This document shows positions 46,101 to 56,802 of a stretch of 64,000 nt of DNA, piece by piece (position 1 is the first letter of the stretch; the number at the start of each line of letters is the position of its first letter). A model generated the notes under the pieces. The model worked only from the letters and a program-made list of their open reading frames with translations. It made no database searches and was not told the origin of the DNA. The position numbers were made by a program, and so were the translations under genes. Where the stretch lies: contig JASAND010007760.1 of NCBI GenBank assembly GCA_030248195.1, positions 1-64,000 on the forward strand. Direction: 5' to 3'. This stretch comes from Trissonchulus latispiculum. Its lineage: Eukaryota; Nematoda; Enoplea; Enoplida; Ironidae.

Positions 46101-47317
46101 TAAAAAATGTCTGATCTCAGCGCCACAGAAAGAAATCTCGAAACCGGACACGGCCAACCGTTGGTATCGTTCAAAACAAGTTGTCATAAAGCTAAGATCT
46201 GTAGGAAGTCGAATTTTTATTAGGCCTACCAGGTTTCAAAATATGTATTCAAAATTGTTGACACCAGCTTCAGCGGTGCAAAACAGTAAAAATTGGCTGA
46301 TCATGAATTTGTAAAAATCATGGATTTTGAAGGCTTAGATAAAATTTCTGCTCATTTCCTACAGATCGTTGGACTGATACGGTTAGCCATTCGAATTTTT
46401 TGGCGCGTGGAAATTACCAAACTTTCCGTTTCGTATGTTTAGCACATACAGACCTGCTAGAATGACACATCATCCGTAATCATCCTATCTACATTATATA
46501 CCTCGTAATATAACTCGTTCGAATACACAATGTAGCCAACAATGTGAAATTGAACGAAGTCGGAGATGGCAAAAATCGACCAAAAATGACAAAAAATTCA
46601 AATTACATCAAATGCTCTCAAAGCTGACGGCTCCAAAAATTATAATAAATGCAGATCTGCTTGATTATAACTAACAAGATGACTTATTGAGTGAATTTAC
46701 AAAGGATCCCCCAAATTAGCGCCTGACATTGAGTTGACCTTTCAAAAGCAATGCAGCTTGTCGATGTGGCATTTTTTAGTGGTCACGGGAAAACATAGTA
46801 AAAACTCTAACTTACTTACTAAAGCCTAACCTGTATTACCCGTTTGACCTGTATTAAAACTACCTGTATTTGAACAGACGTAGAAAATGTTATATAGGCA
46901 GTGATCAACTGAATCACAGTAAATGCAGCAAAAATTGCCGTAGCCACGGCTAGGATACGTCCGATGTTCCTAAAATGCCGATTTCTCTGGCTCATTTGGG
47001 TGAACTGAACCACGTGTATCTATAAAATTATTTGTTAATATTTTAAATGCGGATTCAAGACTAATGAGTGTATAAAGTAACGTGCACAAAATAGCGCAAC
47101 AGTTTTTCTGGTCGGTAGAAAACCGGAGTCTACTTCATTTAGTCAAAAAGCTGCTCTCCCAGTAGTACACAAGGTTACATTTTCTTTCACAAAACATCAG
47201 AAAAAGTAGAACCAACTCGTTCTCTACTACGTGTCATACGTTGAGTATTAACTAACTTACCGTTCGTACCATTTCCCGGATAACATGCCTATTTTTCCGG
47301 AACAGCAACGGAGCCAT
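36974..47317 (-). CDS. Type II transmembrane C-type lectin-like protein, 7-exon gene (345 aa)
   Basis: Seven exons join without phase conflict: 47317-47261, 47019-46864, 42319-42202, 39749-39536, 39188-39045, 37642-37467, 37146-36974. The total is 346 codons including the stop. The protein has a short basic cytoplasmic tail, one hydrophobic anchor (about residues 40-63, ILAVATAIFAAFTVIQLITA), a charged stalk, and a long-form C-type lectin domain. The domain shows CPRGW…ACYY at its start, the LAERLCNKFHASSHLPAF helix block, and C-terminal cysteines in ECC…YYC…IVCQ. WND- and EPN-type calcium/sugar residues are not obvious, so ligand specificity is unknown. A 60-residue tail with three more cysteines follows. 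This is an invertebrate surface receptor by architecture. The weakest join is the donor at 39536, the only phase-2 option in that exon. Confidence 0.7.
37467..37642 (-). CDS. Type II lectin gene exon 6 (C-terminal CTLD cysteines)
   Basis: The acceptor is cattttgttttgag^GTACAT and the donor AACAAG^GTGCGT. It has phase 2 to 1. KGKPMDLDDEECC and SNYYCNFSAEHIEIVCQ match the last part of a C-type lectin domain. Confidence 0.7.
39045..39188 (-). CDS. Type II lectin gene exon 5
   Basis: The acceptor is gaagtctgtttcag^ACGTTT and the donor TATTAG^GTTAGC. It has phase 2 to 2. It encodes EAPAFIYYAGFSS…TNCWHMEICND…AHWDNDC, CTLD-like in its Trp and Cys spacing. Confidence 0.65.
39536..39749 (-). CDS. Type II lectin gene exon 4 (N-terminal half of C-type lectin domain)
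   Basis: The acceptor is gttgatttccag^ATTCG, phase 1. It encodes LLNCPRGWTSGDRACYYRV and ERLCNKFHASSHLPAF, the first two cysteine blocks of a long-form CTLD. The donor is uncertain: AA^GTTTGT fits the phase; TCA^GTGAAG or ATG^GTGAAA look better but break it. Confidence 0.7.
40139..41619. mobile_element. 1.48-kb foldback element in lectin intron 3
   Basis: Sequence from ACGTGTGTCTCC near 40140 pairs inverted with the segment ending near 41617, through nearly all the length to a centre around 40880-40900. The ORFs at 40665-40916 (plus) and 40850-41092 (minus) are mirror images of one another. Confidence 0.9.
42202..42319 (-). CDS. Type II lectin gene exon 3 (stalk), with 24-bp tandem duplication
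   Basis: The acceptor is catatattttag^GGTGAT and the donor ACACGT^GTAAGG, phase 0 to 1. It encodes a charged stalk in which an octapeptide KRATPPLK is present twice in tandem, an in-frame duplication of 24 bp. Confidence 0.55.
42620..42915 (+). mobile_element. tRNA-derived SINE, full-length copy
   Basis: The leader GGGAAGCAGGCATGGAAAG is followed by a tRNA-like head (42681-42755; box A TGGTGTAGTTGGTTAGCATG, box B GGTTCGAAACC) with paired acceptor GGCCCTG/CTGGGCC. The body is GAGTGAAAAGCTGAACATCCC and the end CACCAGCCCTGGTAGAAGCG. Confidence 0.8.
43030..45312. other. Intron sequence without recognised features
   Basis: This is part of lectin intron 2. It has C- and G-runs at about 43570 and 44090 and no credible exon. 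Confidence 0.4.
45313..45936 (-). mobile_element. tRNA-headed SINE flanked by a perfect 127-bp duplication
   Basis: The SINE body is 45440-45809. On the minus strand it opens with a Leu/Ser-type tRNA-like head (GCATTGGCCGAGTGGTAAGG, box B GGTTCGAACCC) and ends in a (TTTACC)n tail. The segments 45313-45439 and 45810-45936 are identical over 127 bp (ACCCACTTTTCGCACC…CCAAAAGGTAGGT). Target duplications of non-LTR elements are usually 5-20 bp. Confidence 0.9.
46864..47019 (-). CDS. Type II lectin gene exon 2 (membrane anchor)
   Basis: The acceptor is aattttatag^ATACAC and the donor ATACAG^GTAGTT. It has 52 codons, phase 0 to 0. Basic residues (RNRHFRNIGR) precede a roughly 24-residue hydrophobic helix, giving N-in orientation. 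Confidence 0.75.
47261..47317 (-). CDS. Type II lectin gene exon 1 (start codon)
   Basis: ATG at 47317 is preceded by GCAAA (A at -3). Nineteen codons (MAPLLFRKNRHVIREMVRT) end at a consensus donor ACG^GTAAGT, phase 0. It encodes a basic cytoplasmic tail. Confidence 0.65.
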
Positions 47318-48147
47318 TTTGCGAGGTATACAATGTAAAAAAACTACAATCACACGAATTCGTTGTCACTAACCATCTTGCAAGGAAATCAAGCTTAGGG
47401 TACGTATTTTTATAAACAATACAAAAAGCTAATAAGTTAACAATGACATTCTACTATTAATTCCGTTAATAATCAGTGGACCTCTAAGTCCATGACTATA
47501 AACATCTGGAGGCACTACATCTTATGGTTAAGGTTAATCTTAAGCTCAGGTTCACTGAGTTCACATAAGGTTTCTGAAATGTTAAAAATCAAAAGTTGAA
47601 CATTTGCCCGAAATCTACCCCAGAAGGAGATTCCAGTTCAATCTCAGTATCTGAGGAATGTTACCTTGAGGCAATGGTGGACTGTATCAACGGAAGCACT
47701 TAAATCTAAACTCAAAATTGGTCAAGATAAAAGCGGCTCAGATGTTGGCATCAACAGGAGAGAGTAGCCACAGCTAAATTAACCTTAATCTTTAGCTCTT
47801 GCAACCTCCATCGCCCTAATAGCAAAATGCATTAATATTGGGTGAGCTGTGACGGTGATGATGGCTTGGGGCTCTCCCCGTTTCGCAGTTTAATGCACGG
47901 ATGTTTCAAACTTGACTGGTTGCTTCAGTTTCAATTTTGTTTAAATGAAGCTGGTACAGCAGTACCAGAACCTCCTTTCCTCCATTCTAACATAACTACT
48001 GTTGCGTTATCCGAAATTTGCAAGGAGTTACCGCCCTGCAGGGTGAGACTCTTCGGGGTGGTACCAACCGGTGGACATGAATACAAAACCAGTACGGTGC
48101 TCACTTCTGCTCCAGCAATAGTCTTGATGAAGCCTCGGGTAATTATA

Positions 48148-48286
<139 letters not shown>

Positions 48287-48289
48287 CGT

Positions 48290-49920
48290 GAAAGGTTTTT
48301 CTTCTTCCAAAAAAACAAAAAACTGGATCCGGCACTACATCTACAGGCCGAAGGCGACTGGGATATGGCACTAAACAAAACGAGCTGTTGAAAATATTTG
48401 TAGGTTGAAGTGTTTCGAAACAGTATGCTTCAAGTTTTTCGATTTGTAATTTTTAAAATCGTTCACGTACTGTGAATTTTCTGATGATAGGAATGCATGA
48501 ATTGCATGATATGAAAGTTTCATAGTTATTTACTTGAATATAAAATTTTTAGAAACAGTTTGTTGTTAGATTTTTGCTGTAGTAGCAAATTCCTAATTTT
48601 TAAGGACTTGCGAACAGGTACATTTAACACTTTAAAAGTAACTTCACATCCTATCTGGAATAAATAAACTGGAATTTCTACAAGTCATACTTAACTGATT
48701 GGATGGTAGAGGATGTTAATTATTTCAGCCTTTGTCAGAAATGTGTCCACCATATTCATGATTTGCAATTGCTTCAAGGATGTGAACTAAGTGATTGGGT
48801 AAAGTTTGAAGAGGCTATGGCCTATATTAATTAAATAACGCATAGCCTACTACCAATTCTTATTGCAAAGGTTTGAATTATAACTACTATAACTACAGTA
48901 AAGGAGAAGTTTCATATAATAGCCTGCCAGAACACAAAGAAGGCATTGCGTAATCAGTTTTGTGAAAATTGAAACTGTGTTTCAGTTTCAATCTCAGTTG
49001 GTGAAACAACAGGCAAAGTTAAAAAATTCGGTGGAAAACTTCTATAGTGATCTTGACGTTGCTACTCTACGTGCAATCGTGAGAAAGCCTTCATGCAAAA
49101 TAGGGAACTTCGAAAATCAACTGAAGATCGTACAGTAACTAAAGGTTGCAGACATAAGCGAATTCGAAGGATTGGTTGAAACTGTAGTTTGAAGCATGCA
49201 ATGGCAAAGTATTCGATTGGTAACAAATTGGACATTAAGGGACAACTCGTAGCTGTTGCAGAAAATTTTATATTTTTGGGCTTACTAACTATGCAAATGA
49301 CCGGTTCTTATGCAATACATGGTTAAAGGTGCGCAATCAAACGGACGTCAAGGTGTGGCGATCCACAAATTAAAAGGTCTATGGAAAATGGCCAGGGATA
49401 CTATGAATAACTACATGAAGTAACAATAAAGCTGATTAGAAAAAAATTAGAAAAATGCGGACGCCATCGGCTCTTCCTTTGATATTAAACTTTGAATGAA
49501 CAGTAGATATTGCTAGATTATATTGCTATATTATTATATGATATTGCTCTAAAACAAGACGAGGTGCAAGTTTCTCAATTTTCTTTGAAATTTTTATATT
49601 AGGGAAAGACTTTTGTATTGACTTAGTAGTTGGAAAAGGGGGGTTCTGGAACAATGGCCAGCAGCAGAAAGATGCTTGGCCACTAGTGAGCAGTCTGAAC
49701 ATTAATATATGCTGCAATGTTAACTGTTGTCTGATAGTCTTGTAAGTTACTAAGTTACAAGGTTTCTGTTAACAGTTTACATGTCGCATTTAACTTGGTC
49801 TTTGAAAGTTCTCGAATTATGATTGAGGTTGTTAGTTGACCGAACGGATGTTGTAGCATTAGCTATCATTACATGGCATATATCCTACATCCAAAAATAT
49901 GAAAAGTTGTTTCTTCTCCA
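48290..49920. other. Non-coding interval left of Polinton genes
   Basis: The left terminus of the Polinton-like element should lie here, but no terminal inverted repeat matching the right side was recognised, nor an integrase. Confidence 0.4.
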
Positions 49921-49926
49921 ACACAA

Positions 49927-52097
49927 CTAATTTATTCTATAATGCCCATAGGCGAGGCTAGACACACCATCGTCACAAATACACCTTTTATCGTCAAACG
50001 CAGTCAAAGATCCTTTGTTGACTTGAGTTGAATAGAGGCGATGCCGCTCGCTTCTGATTGAATTCATCTGGTGATAAAGACATAATTGCGACTCATGTAC
50101 TTCACGGTAGTCCTCAAAATTAGTTGACTTCCTCACAACTGCCTTTGCGATGCCCTTCGCTCGCTTTTTAGTAGCATTGTCATATTTCGTCGCGTACATC
50201 TTTGATTGCTAACCAACGAATTCTTGGATTGGTTTTCCTGAAGTAGCGTCTTTCACATTTTTCCCATCACCCTTTTGTTATGCTGGCTGAACAATGGATG
50301 ATCGTTAGGATAGTCACTTGTGTCATACCAATCTCCGTGCTCAGCCATGTCTTCGTATATGTTGCCGGCTTCAACCAGGTAGCACAGAGAGTCCGTGTCA
50401 GTAAATAGCAGGCTTCCTTTACATCCATAAACCTGTCGAAATTGTTAATAGTGAAATTCATACATCAGAAGTTTCGACATGTCTAGGACTGTAAAGCCAA
50501 CATAAATAGGTTTGTTCAGAACAGTCTTACTCCAACTCATCTTAACTGCAACCAAGTCCTTTCCAAAATCTACGCTTTCCTCATATCGAGGGCTGGCAAC
50601 CAGTTTTCGGAATCTTCCGGGTGTAGTAACCAATTCAATCTCTACATTGGCGCGAACGTTCTCCATGCTCTTGCCAAACACTGCATTATTAAACAGCTGA
50701 AACAAACCCTTTTCGAAACTGCTTTTGGCATTCTTTCTCATATTATCATTGGATTCGATATTCGGCTTCATCCCAGGCGATTGTCTGAAAGCGAGCACTC
50801 GATGGACTGTCGTCAACTTCAGACCCAGCTTCATGAAAAGTTGAAGATTTCTCAAATGCACAATGTAGTTGGACTTATTTCTTAGGTTAGGAACCAACTT
50901 TTCGGTTGGTGAAAATGTCAAATCTTGCAGGCGAATGATTTCTTTGCTGTAGCTTGATAGCATCTCATAGTCGATTAGCAATCGCTCTGGAGCTAGTAGT
51001 GATGTTTCAGTCAGCTCCGAGCTAGCGGGTAGTCGTTATGTTCATCATGAAGTGCTACAGGATATTCCAAGTCCACTTCAAGCACATATCCTGTGGAATC
51101 AGTAGGGTCAGTAGAGGTGGCGTCAAAGTTGTCAATTTCCGAACTACTGAGCCATCTGAAATCCCTATTGGCAGATGCTGGGTCATTGTCCATCCGTAAA
51201 GATTGTTTGCGTCCAAGTAGATAATCCAGCTGCGATCTCTGCTGAAATCATACGACAGCGAGCAGTCATAATTCGCTTTTGCATATCGATTCATAATGCA
51301 TCTCACTCCACCCCGAATTCCAGTTTCAAAGAAGCAGTACATCTCGGCATCAGTCAGCAAGTCTAGCTTTACACCATTGAGCTTTAAACAGGCCGACCAG
51401 GCAAATGAAGGCAGAGTGATATAGTGAGCAGGATCAATGCCGAAATGAGCAAGGGCGAAGTTTCGGAAATTTTCAAAAACGTCACACAGTAACATAACAT
51501 ATGACTTCAGGTACAAGTCGTGATATTCTCCCATTAATCTGACTCCAAATAACTGCCAAACATTTTAAGCATGCTGATAGTCTTGGTCACTGATAGTTTC
51601 CCCCAGCAAGAGAGCTGTAAAATTCACTGATGCCAGGCAGAGTGGAGTCGTTAAACTTTCCCCAGTCACACATGTATTCGTATGGCTAAAAATTTGGGTT
51701 CTTCTAGAAATTCCGTAGCCAATGCCTCAAAGCTCTGATGTCCGGTTTGAGCTAGCGTTTCTACTAGGTTCGACAACGAGCTCGCAAGAAACTAAAATGA
51801 ATCGACAAACTTCACACAGTATTCTCTCAATCTCTTCAGTTTTGTGATTGATCTGCATGGAAAGGTCAGGTAGTCTTCCATTCCTTTTGGGATACAAGAA
51901 AGACTTATCCCACGCTGATTTGCTAGAATTCCTATTTTCTGCATAATGATGTGTGAGTCGTAACGTCTGAGATTATACATGATGATTATCACATCTTTCG
52001 ATAATTGATAATCTATGTTACCCTTCAGGTGGGCTGCTCCCCAGAAACATCCACAAAGATGGCAATGATCTTTAACTTTTCCAATGGATTCGCACAT
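49927..52097 (-). pseudogene. polB: Protein-primed DNA polymerase B (frameshifted)
   Basis: Family-B polymerase of the Polinton/adintovirus group, which copies linear DNA from a protein primer. From the N-terminus, 52097-51792 carries the KVKDHCHLCG zinc-type and NLRRYDSH exonuclease blocks. 51534-51055 carries the YLDANNLYGW motif A. 50981-50445 carries the finger/palm block with NNAVFGKSMENVR (motif B). The motif C LFTDTDSL lies around 50390-50430, in another frame from the ORF there. 50199-49927 carries the C-terminal FDDKR…LAYGHYRI block. At least four frame changes separate these pieces. The characteristic residues of the three polymerase motifs are present despite the breaks. Confidence 0.85.
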
Positions 52098-52191
52098 ATA
52101 GCAGTATTGAGGCTCAGACGGTTCAGACTGACAGTTGCCACATTTTTCAAAACTTTTGCCACAGATATGACATAGCGTCGCCGGATGGGCA

Positions 52192-52425
52192 TTGAGGAAA
52201 TTACTGAAACAGTTGATGGCTCAAAACTGTGCTGGTTGCAACACAGACGATCCGATGTTTGCACGCTATGGTTCTGCACACCAAAACGGCTGCTGCCAGT
52301 CTCGCTACGAAGCTGTGCTAGAACATTTCGGCGACGCACTTGAGTCATTCGGCAAGAAACATTTCTCCGCAACAACTAAAGAAAGATTAACCAGTTTGGT
52401 TCTTAAAGCTTGGACAGAACAGTGA
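52192..52425 (+). CDS. Small Cys-rich protein (CxxC…H…CC), Polinton-associated
   Basis: It is 77 aa and opens at the divergent point next to polB. The motif QNCAGCNTDDP…HQNGCC, followed by an acidic helix, resembles short conserved ORFs found beside PolB in adintovirus-like elements (C-x-G-C…D-x-P…H-x-C). A zinc-binding role is an inference. It could be the remnant of a longer ORF. Confidence 0.5.
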   Translation: MRKLLKQLMAQNCAGCNTDDPMFARYGSAHQNGCCQSRYEAVLEHFGDALESFGKKHFSATTKERLTSLVLKAWTEQ

Positions 52426-52628
52426 ACATTGTTATTAAGCTTTATTTGTAATGGATATTGACTGTGACACTTTCTATGTTACCTTACCTTCTAACTCATC
52501 AATGAGTTTGTTTCCTGATAATAAACTGTCTAGCTAAACTAAAAATGTCAAACTAAATACGCCAATCAACTTAAATAGTCAGTGGTAGGTAGCATTGGCT
52601 GAAGTTTCCTATCCAAATAACATATTCA

Positions 52629-53218
52629 ATGTTGCCGAACGCGACGCAGTCCGAGCACTGGTGGTCGGCCGACCCGATGGCGAGTGCAAACAGTTGCCTT
52701 TTATCTGCCGGCTACTACAATTCACTTGAAAGTATATGTTCTCAACTATCATCTACATGCTTGCCAGTAGGCCTATCAGTTTCCTGCTCTGCCAAATCAG
52801 TGCAAATTTCCAGAAACGACGAGCAGGATGGACCACTTTACATATCGTTTCCAGGACGACTAGCACTGCTGCTCGGCTTTCAACCGCACACCTTGTACGA
52901 AATCCGACATGATGCAATAGCCAGTGAGCTGATTCCAGATATATCTGCTGGTATCGGTCATCTGTACATATACTGCAATATTTGCGAGCCTCAAATAGTT
53001 GGTGACAAGTATTCACAGCTGTTGAGAATTCTGGCGCTTGGCGAGCCTACAGGAAACACTGTGCAGCGTGATTACACTAACCTGCACTACCTTTCAGTTG
53101 CAAAAACAAAACTCTGTCAGTGATACGCATTGATCTTTGCACTGAAGACGGTCAACCGGTTCCCTTTGCTGACGCTGGTCGAGGAATCGTGGTACTGTAT
53201 TTCAGACGACGTATCTAA
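52629..53218 (+). pseudogene. Penton-like minor capsid protein (frameshifted)
   Basis: The first frame (52629-53123) contains SFPGRLALLLGF and LYIYCNICEPQIVGD…LLRIL, blocks seen in Polinton minor capsid (penton-type jelly-roll) proteins. The usual C-terminal strand (DGQPVPF…VLYFRRRI) continues in another frame from about 53115 and ends at 53218. One frameshift therefore truncates it. Confidence 0.75.
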
Positions 53219-53362
53219 CTAATAACAATGATGACGCAAGAACAGCAGTAGCAGTGTATTTGTCAGTTCCTACAACGTCCACACTATGGCTATGGTGCTG
53301 CCCATCCAATTGGGCCTATATTTCATAGTGCAATTCATCAGCAAGGACATGGATAAGGGTCA

Positions 53363-53758
53363 GTGTTTTCCAGTTTGGCCAAACTGGTGCTGCCCGTTAT
53401 AAAATTTCTTTCACCACATGTTTTGGACGGCGTCAGCGAATTTGTCAAAGAGGTGATGATTCACAAAAAGCCAAAACGGGAGACTTTTAAGGATGCTGCC
53501 AAAGCAACTGCTCTCAGTGCGGCCAAAAGTCTGTCCAAAATGCTTACGCCACAGAAGGTTTCCGGATTGGGTAAGAGAAGACGTCCTGCGAACAAGAAGA
53601 CTGCTGCTAATAAGAAGAGAGGTCAGAAGAACTCACCGAACAAACGCCGACGGCGAACAACGAAGAAACGAAAAGGCAAAGCGGTGAACAAATGTCAACG
53701 GTCTTCAGCTAAACGACGAAAGCCATCCCGGATTGCATTCAGATACATCATTAGTTAG
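53363..53758 (+). CDS. Basic core-like protein (adenovirus pX-like)
   Basis: It is 131 aa, with a hydrophobic N-terminus (FSSLAKLVLPVIKFL) followed by a strongly basic tail (RRRRTTKKRKGKA). This matches the DNA-condensing minor core proteins encoded between penton and hexon in Polintons. An in-frame stop just upstream (near 53354) and a leading G-rich hydrophobic motif suggest the natural start was further 5'. Confidence 0.6.
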   Translation: MFSSLAKLVLPVIKFLSPHVLDGVSEFVKEVMIHKKPKRETFKDAAKATALSAAKSLSKMLTPQKVSGLGKRRRPANKKTAANKKRGQKNSPNKRRRRTTKKRKGKAVNKCQRSSAKRRKPSRIAFRYIIS

Positions 53759-55021
53759 AATCAGCAAATCCAGTTCATCCAAAGCCTCTCCTCTGTTTGT
53801 TAAGACTGAAACGGACATTTTCGCTTCACCACCTATACAGACGGCAATTGGCCAGAGTCAGCTGATTGACTACCGTCGCATCAATGCTATAACCGCCAAT
53901 AATCCAGTGACATCTTTTATCCCTGGCAATTAAGAAGAATTATTAGATCCCACATTTATCTAAAGTGTATCTTCCGTCTAAAGAGCACCACTGGAACGAA
54001 GCTTTCGCTTTCCACTAAGCTGGCCAGCATCAATATGTTTGGACACACAATGTGGAAGGATGTCACCGTGAAGCCGGGTGACAAAGCAATCAGTTCGGCT
54101 ACTGAAAACTATGCCTACAGGGCCTACCTGGAACGTCTGCTCAACTTTGGTCGAGATGCCAAGGAGTCTCAGCTGACAACAGAAATGTACTACAAAGATC
54201 CTACTGGAAAGTTCAATATGTGTGAGGAAGGCAACAGTGGTTTCCGCATGCGTCAGTCCTTATGCAGTACTGGCCGCCCAGTCGCCATGCTCACTCGGCT
54301 TTCAGCAGACATTAGCAATCAGCCACGTCTACTGCCCAACAACATTGATATCACTATTACACTGCATCAGTGCTCAGACAATTTCAGGCTTCTATATGCG
54401 AACGATGAGTCTGGTGGGGAGTATGCAGTGGAAATAGTAGACCTTCTGCTCTACTGTCGCCGAGTTCGCCTAACGCCGCTCGCCGAGTTCGCCTAACGCC
54501 GCCGATGGCATTGGCTATGGCTCAAACGCTTCGCCTTCGACCTGCACAATATCCCGTATCGAGGGTTCTTGCGAAGACATTCCAGGTCAGCGCAGGTACT
54601 ACTCTAATCAATCGTGAAAGCCTATCACTTGGAACACTGCCTAGGATGGCCATTGTAGGCGTGTTGGATAGTTTTTCCTATACAGGGCAAACAGGAAAGA
54701 ATCCCTTCAACTTCCTGTCGAAAGGGTGCTCGTTTGCTTGTCTGTACAGGGACAGCGATCCTGTGACGTCCATTGCCTACACGCCAAACTGGGCAACCTC
54801 GGATGTAGTTCGGGAATATCTCAGTCTGAAACAACATCAGCCTAATCGACTATATGAACGGAGGTTACGTGCTCTATGCTTTTGACCTTACCCCTGACGA
54901 TGCCGGCTGCTGTTCTCACACATCAGCCAGTCGACAAGGCAGCCTAGCCTTGAAGATGCAACTAGCTGGATCGATCAGCATCGTGACGTCCTTACGGACT
55001 TTAGCTAAGCATGAACAGTGA
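53733..55021 (+). pseudogene. Hexon-like major capsid protein (several frameshifts)
   Basis: Three or more frames carry successive blocks of the double jelly-roll major capsid protein of Polintons/adintoviruses. 53781-53932 is the N-terminal block ending VTSFIPGN and then a stop. 54035-54496 contains YRAYLERLLNFGRDAKESQL and YYKD. 54505-54850 contains NPFNFLSKG. The final frame contains LYAFDLTPDD and ends with TGA at 55019-55021. The spacing matches one gene of about 430 codons broken by at least three frame changes and stops. Confidence 0.8.
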
Positions 55022-55525
55022 CCAGATACGATACAGCCTGCTTCAACCTCCAACCACTCACCCTTTCTTAATTGTTGGAGTGTTCGCCAAGGACACGTTA
55101 CTTGCTGAACACCTATCAGCACAGCTAGACTTACCTGTGTTTTTGATTGCAAAAACCGACGACAGCTCTGGACCAGGAGAACACTGGACCTTTTCTGGCT
55201 GTCGGCAGACAGCTGCCACTTTATGGACTCACACGGTTTTCCACCCAGCTTCTATGGTGATGAAGTCCAGGAGTGTGCACAGAAACAAGTCAACACACAA
55301 CAATCCAATAGAAAATGTGTTCAAGCATTAAGCAGTGACACTTGTGGACATCGGTGCCTGTATGTAGCATTTCATTTGTGTAAATTGACTGCAAGTGGTT
55401 GTGTTGAAGATGATGATGATTTATTCGGCGCAATTTTAGCTCCGTTTGATGACGACCGTCCGGCCAGCAGACAGAAAAATGATAGTTTCGTTAGAAAGTT
55501 TATCAGTCGAACATTCCCCTGTGCT
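55011..55525 (+). pseudogene. Adenain-like cysteine protease (one frameshift)
   Basis: The ATG at 55011 overlaps the hexon stop by 11 bp. HW at the end of the first block (GEHW), DSHGFPPSFYG, and CGHRCLYVAFHL give the His, Asp and Cys positions of the adenovirus protease family. The His block and the Asp/Cys blocks are in different frames, with the change near 55200-55230. It would process capsid and core proteins. DDDDLF…FVRKFISRTFP resembles Polinton protease C-termini. Confidence 0.8.
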
Positions 55526-56064
55526 CTACAGCGCAGCGGCAAGGCACTCACCGCTGTGATGCAACGGCAATGCTGCCAACGGCATTGTAGTGTACTGGGT
55601 CGCCGCTATAGCTGCCAGCATGACGATCGTCATCAAACAGTCTGAGTCAGCCTCCCCCGCCGCGCCGAGGTACTTATACGTTGCATTTTTCATTACACAT
55701 TTATTAGCCGTTATTTGTGATTGTTCTCTAATAAACAGAATGTCTAATGAAGTGATCACGGACCTACGCCTACAAACGCCGTTTTCGATGATTGTAACTG
55801 GTTGCTCTGGCAGTGGAAAGCCAGAATGGGTTAGGCGACTTTGTGCTGAGCAGTCGGTGCTTCTGGCAGAACCAGCGCATGGAATTGTATGGTGCTATGG
55901 TGTTGAGCAGCCAGCTTTTCACGCAGATCTCCGCCAATCTCAGTCAGCCAGACGCGTTACTCTGAACAAAGGTTTCACTGCAGATTTCTATCAACAAACT
56001 GCTTCTCTAACTGACTGTCAAAAGAATGTTTTGCTGGTGGTTGATGATCTGCTTGCTTACTTGC

Positions 56065-56802
56065 TTAATTGGAGGCCGCTGTGGGATCCTCCGCTACTCT
56101 GACGAGTGAATCTGTCATTGCCGTCCATTGTTGTCTATCGCTGGCGATGTCGGCTAGGATATTCTTCCAGTCCTTTGACCAAGATCGATATATGTGGTGA
56201 AGTCTGAGACTGGAGAGATCTTTTTGTACTGTCCTTTGCCACGTAGTACGAACGCCGCCGCGGGGGCGCTTCCACTGGGGCAGGGGCTCTGCCATCAATG
56301 CTCGTCTAGCAGGAAATGATGGATGACGACGTAGGACGTGGCCAAAATAACGCAGCCTGCGTCTTAGCAATTCTGACCTGCATAGCGACGAAGGATTGAT
56401 GCGTTCGGTAATTTCATGGTTGGAAATTCGGTCATGGTAAGTCACTCCGAGCATGCGGCGCCAGCAGTAGAATTCGAAGGCTTGCAGTCTGTTAAGATCA
56501 TTTACCTTAACCGGCCAGGTCTCGCAAGCATAAAGCAATACAGGACGAATGGCTGCAAAGTAAACTTTAATCTTTGTACGCAGACTGACTTTTCGGTCTT
56601 TCCAGAGACAGTCCTGTAGTTTGTTGAAGGCATCTTCGGCTTTGGCAATTCTCGATCTTATTTCTTGAGTGGGGTTGCCGTCAGCTGCAACAAGGCTGCC
56701 GAGATAAGAAAATTGGTCAACACACTCCAGTGGTTGGCCTCGCAAAAGGATCGGCGCTGGGTCCGCAGAGCAACACTTCACTACCTTTGTTTTTTTCTGC
56801 AC
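56065..56802 (-). CDS. LINE C-terminal domain (shifted frame)
   Basis: It contains FSYLGSLVAADG, LLYACETW and a basic C-terminal region (RRRLRYFGHVLRR) typical of the connector/C-terminus after RT in RTE/Jockey-like elements. The frame differs from the RT ORF by one shift in their overlap. Confidence 0.8.
   Translation of the reverse strand: MQKKTKVVKCCSADPAPILLRGQPLECVDQFSYLGSLVAADGNPTQEIRSRIAKAEDAFNKLQDCLWKDRKVSLRTKIKVYFAAIRPVLLYACETWPVKVNDLNRLQAFEFYCWRRMLGVTYHDRISNHEITERINPSSLCRSELLRRRLRYFGHVLRRHPSFPARRALMAEPLPQWKRPRGGVRTTWQRTVQKDLSSLRLHHIYRSWSKDWKNILADIASDRQQWTAMTDSLVRVAEDPTAASN

Noticed and set aside
22376..47317. A single DEG/ENaC channel with an inserted C-type lectin domain
   Set aside because: Both sets of exons are on one strand and the lectin anchor resembles a TM1, but the lectin exon set is phase-complete from ATG to an in-frame stop at 36974, so two genes is the simpler reading.
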